A stretch of 14,843 bases of DNA from positions 1 through 14,843 of the forward strand of contig CAUCIO010000040.1 in NCBI GenBank assembly GCA_958442925.1. Reading direction: 5' to 3'. This document shows, in pieces, positions 7,093-13,014 of this stretch (the stretch's first letter is position 1; every line of letters starts with the position of its first letter). The stretch comes from an uncultured Clostridium sp. (GTDB lineage Bacteria; Bacillota; Clostridia; Lachnospirales; Lachnospiraceae). Made by a program: the position numbers and the translations under genes. Below the pieces are notes generated by a model. The model searched no databases. It saw nothing but the letters and a program-made list of their open reading frames with translations, and was not told where the DNA came from.

Positions 7093-8307
7093 ATGAAGCG
7101 AGTTCTGGCTTTTTTGACTGCGGCGATTCTGTCAGCCATAATTCCGGCAAAGGAGATTTACGCTCAAAGTCCGGGAATTGCAGTGGAGGTCGCAGCGGCA
7201 GCTGAATCAAATGCAGCAGAGGGGCCTGCCGTTCAGGCGCCAAGCGCTATTTTAATAGAGGCGTCCACAGGGACTGTGCTCTATGAAAAAAATGCAGATG
7301 AGGCGAGAAATCCAGCCAGTGTGACGAAGATTATGACTCTTCTTCTGACCTTCGACGCGCTGAAAGCAGGAAAAATCAGTCTGACAGATCCGGTGATGAC
7401 AAGCGCTCATGCCAAGTCCATGGGAGGCTCCCAGGTCTTTCTGGAAGAGGGAGAAGTACAGACAGTAGAAACCTTGATCAAGTGCATTGTCATCGCTTCG
7501 GGAAACGACGCTTCGGTAGCCATAGCGGAACATATTGCCGGGGATGAGGCTTCTTTTGTTAAACTGATGAATGAGAGAGCCAGAAGCCTCGGAATGGAAC
7601 ATGCAAAGTTTGAAGATTGCTGCGGTCTGACAGATTCTTCCACACACGCCATGTCGGCCAGGGATATCGCCCTGATGAGCCGGGAACTGATCACAAAATA
7701 TCCGGAAATTTTCCAGTATTCTACCATCTGGATGGAAAATATTACCCATAATACAAAGCAGGGAACCAGGGAATTTGGCTTGTCCAATACTAATAAACTT
7801 TTAAAAATGGCCACAAATTTTGAGACTACAGGATTAAAGACCGGTTCTACCTCTACGGCGAAATACTGTCTGTCAGCTACCGCAAAGAAGGATGGAGTGG
7901 AACTGATTGCTGTAATATTAGCGGCTCCGGACTATAAAGCGCGGTTTGCAGACGCAGTAACCCTGTTAAATTACGGATATGCCAACTGCCGCCTGTATAC
8001 TGATAAAGAGGAGGGGGAAATTCCGGAAATTCATGTGGCAGGAGGAGTCAAGGACACAGTGAAGGTAAAACTGAATGGAAGCTTTTCCTATTTAAGCACA
8101 ACCGGGGAGGATTTTTCCGGGATAGAAAAGGAATGGATATTTGAGACAGATCTGAAAGCTCCTGTCCACGAGGGGGATATCGTAGGGCGCCTGGTATACC
8201 GGATAGGCGGAAAGGAGATTGGGCAGACGGATGCAGCAGCTGCAGAGGAGGTGGAAAAAGCAGGATTTCTGGATGCGCTTAAAAAAGTTCTATTTATGGT
8301 TCTGTAG
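7093..8307 (+). CDS. Secreted serine-type D-alanyl-D-alanine carboxypeptidase (DacF/PBP5 family)
   Basis: The 404-residue protein from ATG 7093 starts with a signal peptide (MKRVLAFLTAAILSAIIP...). It has the three active-site motifs of low-molecular-weight penicillin-binding proteins: SVTK (S76-K79, nucleophile and base), SGN (136-138) and KTG (249-251). A beta-rich C-terminal PBP5 domain (about 285-375) and a terminal hydrophobic helix (about 390-404) that could anchor it to the membrane follow. It trims the terminal D-Ala from peptidoglycan pentapeptides outside the cell. The frame is open to a TTG at 6982, but 7093 is chosen because GGAGG lies six bases upstream and the signal peptide begins there. 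An ATG at 7069 is a second possibility, with a longer basic n-region. The gene is divergent from the deacetylase and ends at a strong hairpin terminator. No clear promoter was found for it in 6878-7092. Confidence 0.93.
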   Translation: MKRVLAFLTAAILSAIIPAKEIYAQSPGIAVEVAAAAESNAAEGPAVQAPSAILIEASTGTVLYEKNADEARNPASVTKIMTLLLTFDALKAGKISLTDPVMTSAHAKSMGGSQVFLEEGEVQTVETLIKCIVIASGNDASVAIAEHIAGDEASFVKLMNERARSLGMEHAKFEDCCGLTDSSTHAMSARDIALMSRELITKYPEIFQYSTIWMENITHNTKQGTREFGLSNTNKLLKMATNFETTGLKTGSTSTAKYCLSATAKKDGVELIAVILAAPDYKARFADAVTLLNYGYANCRLYTDKEEGEIPEIHVAGGVKDTVKVKLNGSFSYLSTTGEDFSGIEKEWIFETDLKAPVHEGDIVGRLVYRIGGKEIGQTDAAAAEEVEKAGFLDALKKVLFMVL

Positions 8308-8369
8308 TATTATTTTTTATTCGTGACAGGAAGAGAACGCAGATATTTCAAATGACGAATGAAGGAAGT

Positions 8370-8416
8370 AAAAGGCGGAGAAGGGATGAACTGCTATGCT
8401 CCCTGTCCGCCTTTTT
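8370..8416. terminator. Rho-independent terminator after the carboxypeptidase gene
   Basis: A 10-bp stem pairs AAAAGGCGGA (8370-8379) with TCCGCCTTTT (8406-8415). It is extended inward by AGGGA/TCCCT (8382-8386 with 8400-8404) and followed by a TTTTT run on the plus strand. The same hairpin reads into TTTT on the minus strand, so it can also back up termination of the convergent lipoprotein gene. Confidence 0.85.
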
Positions 8417-8427
8417 AACATTTCATC

Positions 8428-8445
8428 AGCGCCTGAAAGGGCGCT
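8428..8445. terminator. Small hairpin next to the stop codon of the substrate-binding lipoprotein gene
   Basis: A perfect 6-bp stem AGCGCC (8428-8433) / GGCGCT (8440-8445) with a 6-base loop lies one base beyond the minus-strand stop codon. No T-run follows on the minus strand, so on its own it is a weak terminator or a 3'-end stabilising hairpin, working with the larger hairpin at 8370-8416. Confidence 0.45.
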
Positions 8446-8446
8446 T

Positions 8447-9448
8447 TTACCGGGTGCTTTTGGCAGCTTCTGAAAACTCTGTTGTCACCAGATCCTGATA
8501 GGGAACCCGCATGTTTAAAGCGCCGGCCTCCTCCAGAATATTCAGGAGCAGATCAAAGCTTTCTTCCTCAAAAATGGTATCTGTTTTCCAGGTATCCTGT
8601 TCTTTATAACGGCTGACAATGGCGGCGATGGTCTCAGTATCTGTCTCTGGGAACTGAGGGCTGATGACAGAGGCGATGTCCTTTGCTGAGTGGGAGTTTA
8701 CATAGGAAAGCCCCTTCTGGACAGCATTAGTGAAAGCCTGGATGACTTCTGGACGCTCAGATAGAAAGCTTTTTTTAGCACAATAGGCAGTATATGGCAC
8801 GTAGCCGGAGTCTATGCCCAGGGAAGCTACTACAAAGCCTTTCTGTTCCTGTTCCAGGGCTGTGGCGTGAGGCTCAAATTCTACGGTGTAGTCGGCGCTG
8901 TTTCCGGAAAAAGCGGCTGCCGTGAGACCGAAGTCAATACTTTTGTCAATGGACACATCTGCTTTGGGATCCAGCCCGTTTTTCTTTAAAATGAATTCAA
9001 AAATCATTTCAGGCATTCCATTTTCCCGTCCTCCAAGAACGGTTTTCCCTTTTAATTTATTCCAGCTAAAATCAGGATCCGGAGTTCTGGATACCAGGAA
9101 ATTGCCGGCTCTCTGAGTGAGCTGGGCAAAATTGACGGCATAGTCCTCTGAACCTTCCTGCCGGACGTAAACGCTGGATTCTGATCCCATAAACCCAATG
9201 TCGGCGTCTCCTGAAATCAGGGCAGTCATGACTTTGTCAGCGCCTTTGCCGTTCACCAGAGTCAGGTCGATCCCCTCTTCCTCAAAATATCCCAGTTCAA
9301 TGGCAGCGTACTGAGGAGCATAGAAAATAGAGTGGGCCACTTCGTTTAAGGTGACAGGGGTAAGGCCGTCCGAATCCTGAGAGCAGCCGCACAGAAAGAC
9401 GGCAGCCAGAAAGAGGGAAGACGCCTTTTTGACAGCAGATAATTTCAT
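8447..9448 (-). CDS. NMT1/SsuA-like ABC transporter substrate-binding lipoprotein
   Basis: The 333-residue product begins with a lipoprotein signal peptide (MKLSAVKKASSLFLAAVF) and a lipobox LCGC (19-22), so C22 would be lipidated and the protein tethered outside the membrane. The mature part is a type-2 periplasmic-binding fold of the NMT1/THI5/SsuA class. Typical pieces are FYAPQYAAIELGYFEEEGIDL near the N-terminus (first part of that stretch), the ADIGFMG segment and the KGKTVLGG segment. Family ligands include thiamine precursors, taurine, alkanesulfonates and nitrate-type compounds; the ligand here is unknown. The frame extends to an ATG at 9526, but that start would put 26 non-signal residues before the signal peptide. 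ATG 9448 has AGGAGG ten bases upstream. No permease or ATPase gene is adjacent, so the transporter partners lie elsewhere or are lost. Confidence 0.88.
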   Translation of the reverse strand: MKLSAVKKASSLFLAAVFLCGCSQDSDGLTPVTLNEVAHSIFYAPQYAAIELGYFEEEGIDLTLVNGKGADKVMTALISGDADIGFMGSESSVYVRQEGSEDYAVNFAQLTQRAGNFLVSRTPDPDFSWNKLKGKTVLGGRENGMPEMIFEFILKKNGLDPKADVSIDKSIDFGLTAAAFSGNSADYTVEFEPHATALEQEQKGFVVASLGIDSGYVPYTAYCAKKSFLSERPEVIQAFTNAVQKGLSYVNSHSAKDIASVISPQFPETDTETIAAIVSRYKEQDTWKTDTIFEEESFDLLLNILEEAGALNMRVPYQDLVTTEFSEAAKSTR

Positions 9449-9653
9449 AAAATGAAAGCCTCCTACGGAAAATTTGATACTGTCATTATATGCGGCAGGA
9501 GGGGAGATGGTGAGAGATTCAGCCATGTATCTTTCCCGCGGTTGAATTGTGATATAAATTAATAGTTTCTTTATCTTTTTACTATGGACTTCAGAACTTT
9601 AGTATGCTAAAATTAGAAACAGGAACTATATTGGTAGAGAAGGAGTTGCATCT
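9449..9653. other. Divergent intergenic region between lipoprotein and yerC-like genes
   Basis: This 205-base region holds the leaders of two divergent genes. On the minus strand a TATAAT (9490-9485) lies about 40 bases before the lipoprotein start, but no good -35 box was found at 16-19 bases, so it may be a weak or activated promoter. No thiamine or other riboswitch consensus was recognised. The plus-strand promoter is listed separately. Confidence 0.5.
9585..9613 (+). promoter_or_regulatory. Probable promoter of the yerC-like gene
   Basis: TGGACT (9585-9590, four of six -35 positions) and an extended -10 TGCTAAAAT (TAAAAT at 9608-9613) are spaced by 17 bases. The start codon lies about 40 bases downstream and is preceded by AAGGAG. 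Confidence 0.6.
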
Positions 9654-9968
9654 ATGAATAAAAAAATAAAGACAGAAGCAGTGGATCATCTGTTCCAGGC
9701 GATTCTGGCGCTGAAGAGCCCGGAGGAATGTTACAGCTTTTTTGAGGATGTGTGTACAGTCAATGAAATTCTTTCCTTTTCACAGCGCTATGAGGTAGCG
9801 AAGATGCTTCGGGAAAAGAGAACTTATCTGGAAATTGCGGATAAGACAGGAGCTTCCACAGCCACTATCAGCCGTGTCAACCGCTCTCTGAACTATGGAA
9901 ATGATGGATATGACATGGTATTTGCACGCCTGAGCGGAGATGCGGCTCCGAAGAAAGAAAAAGAGTAG
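9654..9968 (+). CDS. yerC: YerC/YecD-type TrpR-related DNA-binding protein
   Basis: This 104-residue all-helical protein is of the size and pattern of the YerC/YecD family, related to the trp repressor. The core is an N-terminal helical dimerisation part (1-50, including LKSPEECYSFFEDVCT) and a helix-turn-helix (about 57-80: YLEIADKTGASTATISRVNR). It ends in a charged tail. Family members are presumed DNA-binding regulators, but their ligand and targets are not established, and the Trp-binding function of TrpR should not be assumed. An AAGGAG ribosome binding site lies eight bases before the ATG. The gene is single, divergent from the lipoprotein gene and convergent with a DUF1836 gene only seven bases away. 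Its stop codon is inside the terminator stem. Confidence 0.9.
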   Translation: MNKKIKTEAVDHLFQAILALKSPEECYSFFEDVCTVNEILSFSQRYEVAKMLREKRTYLEIADKTGASTATISRVNRSLNYGNDGYDMVFARLSGDAAPKKEKE

Positions 9969-9993
9969 GACAGGATTATCTCCTGTCCTTTTT
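9967..9993. terminator. Terminator hairpin overlapping both convergent stop codons
   Basis: AGGACAGGA (9967-9975) pairs perfectly with TCCTGTCCT (9981-9989) over a 5-base loop, followed by TTTTT (9989-9993) on the plus strand. The yerC-like stop TAG (9966-9968) runs into the left arm, and the minus-strand stop of the DUF1836 gene (9976-9978) lies in the loop. It is a good terminator for the plus strand. On the minus strand a T-run follows only after a short gap. Confidence 0.85.
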
Positions 9994-10626
9994 CGATCTC
10001 CCTTCAGAGGGAGTTTCCTGTCTCAGTTCTTCGGCAATCAGTTCAATCATCTGTTTTTTCAGATACACGTCAAAAGCCAGTTCGCACACAAAGGCGAACA
10101 GCCGTAAATATTCCCTGTCACTGTCATTTTCATGCTCTGCAAATTCCGGGAAATTTTCATCTGAAAAAGTCTCCATGGCGGAGGCAAATTTAGCCTTCAC
10201 ATCCTCCATCAGCCGTCCTTTCTGCTCTGCTCTCAGAGAAAAGATCTCCTCGTACAGCCGTGAGAGATCAGGCTGGGATTCAGAAGCAAAGTGACGTTCG
10301 GAAATGGGGGAGAGCAGCTGTTCAATATCCCGCAGAGAAAGCACATTTTTAAAATAATAGATAAAAATCAGAAGTAAAATGTGATTTCTGGAATATTTTT
10401 TCTTCTCCGGAGGGGGCAGAAGGTTATTTTTTGCATAATTATTGATCATGGTTTTTGTGAGAGCCTTTTCCTCCCCTGGTTTCAGAGAGGAGGCCAGATG
10501 AGTGTCCATAAAGGTCGTCACCTGATCCATGTACAGATTGATATTTGGAATATCAGCGGCATTGATCCGCGACAGGCTGTCAATAAAATTCATCAGATCA
10601 TCAAGCCTCTGTTCGTTTGTCTTCAT
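9976..10626 (-). CDS. DUF1836-family putative transcriptional regulator
   Basis: This 216-residue soluble protein carries the DUF1836 pattern common in Firmicutes. The signature is LTKTMINNYAKNNLLPPP followed by KKKYSRNHI (about 57-82), then a hydrophobic helix (LLLIFIYYFKNVLSLRDIEQLL, described as about 84-105). This resembles the winged helix of MerR proteins, so DNA binding is likely. No ligand-binding domain is recognisable; the C-terminal half is helical and ends in a charged tail. The frame extends to a GTG at 10635. ATG 10626 is preferred because GAGGTGA lies five bases upstream, whereas the GTG is part of that ribosome binding site. The gene is divergent from the marR-ABC operon and has its own strong promoter with an embedded palindrome. 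Function and targets are unknown. Confidence 0.87.
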   Translation of the reverse strand: MKTNEQRLDDLMNFIDSLSRINAADIPNINLYMDQVTTFMDTHLASSLKPGEEKALTKTMINNYAKNNLLPPPEKKKYSRNHILLLIFIYYFKNVLSLRDIEQLLSPISERHFASESQPDLSRLYEEIFSLRAEQKGRLMEDVKAKFASAMETFSDENFPEFAEHENDSDREYLRLFAFVCELAFDVYLKKQMIELIAEELRQETPSEGRSKKDRR

Positions 10627-10646
10627 AGTTGTCACCTCGTAGTTAT

Positions 10647-10675
10647 ATTATATAGTATTCAATACTAGATGACAA
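10647..10675 (-). promoter_or_regulatory. Strong sigma-A promoter of the DUF1836 gene
   Basis: On the minus strand TTGTCA (10675-10670, five of six) and a perfect TATAAT (10652-10647) are separated by exactly 17 bases. It lies about 20 bases upstream of the preferred ATG, giving a very short leader. Most of its spacer is a palindrome (next entry). Confidence 0.8.
10653..10667. promoter_or_regulatory. 15-bp palindrome TAGTATTcAATACTA, candidate operator
   Basis: Two perfect 7-base arms flank one central base. The palindrome fills 15 of the 17 spacer bases of the DUF1836 promoter, starting directly next to the -10 box. A protein bound there would exclude or distort RNA polymerase binding. The binding protein is not known; DUF1836 autoregulation is the simplest guess. 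Confidence 0.65.
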
Positions 10676-10689
10676 GACAAAAATTTTTC

Positions 10690-10718
10690 TTGACTTAAAT
10701 CCGATTTCGGACTAAAAT
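10690..10718 (+). promoter_or_regulatory. Promoter of the marR-ABC exporter operon
   Basis: TTGACT (10690-10695, five of six) and TAAAAT (10713-10718, five of six) are separated by 17 bases. The marR start codon is about 45 bases downstream, behind an AGGAGG ribosome binding site with six-base spacing. Confidence 0.8.
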
Positions 10719-10739
10719 AGAGCAATCAAGTCCGAAATC
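10703..10739. promoter_or_regulatory. 11-bp inverted repeat across the marR promoter, probable MarR operator
   Basis: GATTTCGGACT (10703-10713) and AGTCCGAAATC (10729-10739) are perfect inverted arms 15 bases apart. The left arm is inside the -35/-10 spacer and overlaps the -10 box; the right arm falls just past the expected transcription start. The left arm also belongs to a smaller palindrome TCCGATTTCGGA (10701-10711 region). Placement over the promoter of a marR gene fits autorepression by the encoded MarR protein. An RNA hairpin role is unlikely for the left arm, because it lies upstream of the start of transcription. Confidence 0.75.
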
Positions 10740-10762
10740 ATACTATAAACAGGAGGAATTTT

Positions 10763-11290
10763 ATGAGCGGAGCCAGAAAAACAGAAGATGAATACAGGCA
10801 GCTGATGCGGGAGACCGGGAGGTACGATCTGGATGGAAGCTCAGGGCAGGAACTTCGGGAATTTAACCGCCTGTATAAGCGACTGGACGATCTGTACCAC
10901 AGCCTGTCTTTAAAAATGGGAATGTCGGACAGTACTTTTATGATTCTCTACACCATTGCAGAACTGGGGGACGGCTGTTCCCAGAAGGAGATCTGCGGGC
11001 AGGCATCAGTCAGCAAGCAGACCATCAATTCCTCGATCCGAAAGCTGGAAAAAGGCGGCATCATCCGCCTGGAGAAGGGCAATAGGGGGAGAGAGCTTCA
11101 CATCCGCCTGACAGAGACTGGAAAACAGACTATGAGGGAGAAAATCTATCCGATTATGGAGGCAGAGGATCGGGCGTTTATTCATATGGCAGCAGAGGAA
11201 CGGGCGGAATTTCTGCGGCTGAGCCGTCTGTATGTAGACGAAATGATTTGTCAGACAAGGCAGTTTTTGTCTGAGGAGGAGGATACATGA
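10763..11290 (+). CDS. MarR-family transcriptional regulator of the adjacent ABC exporter
   Basis: This 175-residue protein has an N-terminal helical extension of about 30 residues, then a MarR winged helix-turn-helix (about 55-125). The recognition helix is around SKQTINSSIRKLE (84-96), and the wing is formed by the segment with KGNRGRELHIRLT (about 105-117). C-terminal helices (about 125-170) would complete the dimer interface. It is the first gene of an operon and its 3' end overlaps the first ABC gene by four bases (ATGA). It probably represses its own promoter through the inverted repeat upstream and is released by a small-molecule ligand, perhaps an exporter substrate. The ligand cannot be inferred. 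Confidence 0.92.
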   Translation: MSGARKTEDEYRQLMRETGRYDLDGSSGQELREFNRLYKRLDDLYHSLSLKMGMSDSTFMILYTIAELGDGCSQKEICGQASVSKQTINSSIRKLEKGGIIRLEKGNRGRELHIRLTETGKQTMREKIYPIMEAEDRAFIHMAAEERAEFLRLSRLYVDEMICQTRQFLSEEEDT

Positions 11291-13014
11291 AACATATTAT
11301 GCAGTTTGTCAGGCCTTACAGAGGGCTGGCAGCCCTGGCGCTTCTGTTTGTAACGCTGGATGTGCTGGGGGCGTTGATCATTCCTACAATCACAGCTGAT
11401 ATGATCAATGTGGGAGTAGGGAGCGGGAATCTGAATTATATCATTGAAAAAGGTCTCCTGATGCTGGCTGTGACTGTACTGTCAGGAGCCAGCGCCCTGA
11501 TGGGCAGTTATCTGTCGGCAAGGCTGTCGGCTCAGATAGGAAAGGACATGCGGAACGCCCTGTACGAGAAATCCCTGGATTTTTCCATCCATGACTTTGA
11601 ACAGTATGGAACGGGTTCCATGATTACGAGAATTTTAAGCGATGTGTCGGTGATTCAGCAGGCTGTGGTCTGGTGCGTTACCATGGTGCTGCCGGTTCCG
11701 GCTCTGTCTCTGATGGGAATCGTCATGGCCTTTTCCATTGATCCGTCTATGGGACTGGTGTTGGGGGGCGGCGTTGTCTTTGTGGCGCTTCTCACTGTGT
11801 TTATAAGCAAAAAGGCCGCGTCTGTATTCGGGCGTCTGCAGCGTTTTTTAGACAGGATGAATGTGGTGATGCGGGAAAATATTACAGGCGTCCGGGTGAT
11901 TCGGGCCTTCAATAAAGAAGAATACGAGACAAAGCGGATGAAGAAGTCCTTTGAGGACTATGCAAAGGCTGCTGTGGAGACGAATCTTCTGTTTGCCGGT
12001 CTGGACAGCTTCTCCTTTTTTGCCATCAGTATTCTGGTAGTGGCAATTCTGTGGTTTGGAGGCAACCGGATTGGAGTCGGAACCATGGAAATCGGAGATA
12101 TTACGGCTCTGACAGAATATACGATTCTGATTCTGTTTTATCTGATGATGGCTCAGATGGTTATTATCCTTTTGCCCAGGGCGAGAGTGTGCCTGGATCG
12201 GATCGGGGAGGTCCTGGATCGGGAGCCGGAGATCAGGGATGGGGCAGGAGAAAAAACGGGGGAAGATATGCAGAAAGAGCCTGCCGTTTCCTTTGAAAAC
12301 GTATCTTTCCGATTTGCCGATGCAGACGAAGATACCCTGAATAATCTGACGTTTGCCTGCAGGCGGGGAGAGACTACAGCTGTCATAGGAGGCACTGGAA
12401 GCGGAAAATCTACTATTGCCAAACTTATGATGCGTTTTTATGATGCAGGTGAAGGAACGGTGAGGGTTTGCGGAAGCGATGTGAAGGGGATGAGGCAGCA
12501 GGAACTGCGGGAGCGGGTGTCCTATGTACCTCAGAAAGCATGGCTGTTTTCCGGAACTATTGCAGACAATTTAAAATACGGAAATCCAGACGCCTCAGAG
12601 AAGGAAATGCTTCACGCCCTTGCAGTGGCCCAGGCAGATTTTGTCACATCCCTGCCAGAAGGGCTTTCCGCCCATACAGCCCAAGGGGGAACGAACTTCT
12701 CAGGAGGGCAGAAGCAGCGCCTTGCCATTGCCAGAGCGCTGATGAAAAAGGCGGATCTCTACATCTTTGACGACAGCTTTTCCGCCCTGGATTTTAAGAC
12801 GGACAGCGCTCTGAGAAAGGCTCTGAAAGAGGAGACGAAAGACTCTGCAGTTCTGATTATTGCTCAGAGAATCAATACGATTTTAAATGCAGACCAGATT
12901 ATCGTGCTGAATGAGGGGAAGACTGCAGGAATCGGTACTCATGAGGAACTGATGGAACACTGCAGCGTATATCGGGAAATTGCAAAATCACAGATGAGAG
13001 GAGGGGAGAATTAA
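11287..13014 (+). CDS. ABC exporter half-transporter with degenerate catalytic site (heterodimer subunit A)
   Basis: This 575-residue protein has an N-terminal transmembrane domain of the type-I exporter fold (six helices within about 15-300) and a C-terminal nucleotide-binding domain (about 333-570). Motifs are Walker A GGTGSGKST (368-376), Q-loop Q416, a canonical signature FSGGQ (471-475), Walker B LYIFDD (491-496) and D-loop SALD (499-502). The catalytic Glu after Walker B is Asp (D496) and the H-loop His is Gln (Q527, IIAQR). These are the hallmarks of the non-hydrolysing half of heterodimeric exporters such as TM287/288, BmrC/BmrD and LmrCD. The gene overlaps marR by four bases and the next ABC gene by one base (TAATG), implying coupled 1:1 synthesis. 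The substrate is unknown; multidrug or peptide export is plausible. Confidence 0.93.
   Translation: MKHIMQFVRPYRGLAALALLFVTLDVLGALIIPTITADMINVGVGSGNLNYIIEKGLLMLAVTVLSGASALMGSYLSARLSAQIGKDMRNALYEKSLDFSIHDFEQYGTGSMITRILSDVSVIQQAVVWCVTMVLPVPALSLMGIVMAFSIDPSMGLVLGGGVVFVALLTVFISKKAASVFGRLQRFLDRMNVVMRENITGVRVIRAFNKEEYETKRMKKSFEDYAKAAVETNLLFAGLDSFSFFAISILVVAILWFGGNRIGVGTMEIGDITALTEYTILILFYLMMAQMVIILLPRARVCLDRIGEVLDREPEIRDGAGEKTGEDMQKEPAVSFENVSFRFADADEDTLNNLTFACRRGETTAVIGGTGSGKSTIAKLMMRFYDAGEGTVRVCGSDVKGMRQQELRERVSYVPQKAWLFSGTIADNLKYGNPDASEKEMLHALAVAQADFVTSLPEGLSAHTAQGGTNFSGGQKQRLAIARALMKKADLYIFDDSFSALDFKTDSALRKALKEETKDSAVLIIAQRINTILNADQIIVLNEGKTAGIGTHEELMEHCSVYREIAKSQMRGGEN

Noticed and set aside
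9449..9526. Upstream ATG 9526 as start of the substrate-binding lipoprotein
   Set aside because: It would place a non-hydrophobic 26-residue segment before the lipoprotein signal peptide, and the TATAAT and AGGAGG would lie inside the coding region.
9449..9653. TPP riboswitch, considered because NMT1/THI5-like proteins can bind thiamine precursors
   Set aside because: The conserved CTGAGA and downstream consensus elements are not present on either strand.
10703..10739. Transcription attenuator formed by the 11-bp inverted repeat before marR
   Set aside because: The left arm lies in the promoter upstream of transcription start and no T-run follows, so an operator role fits better.
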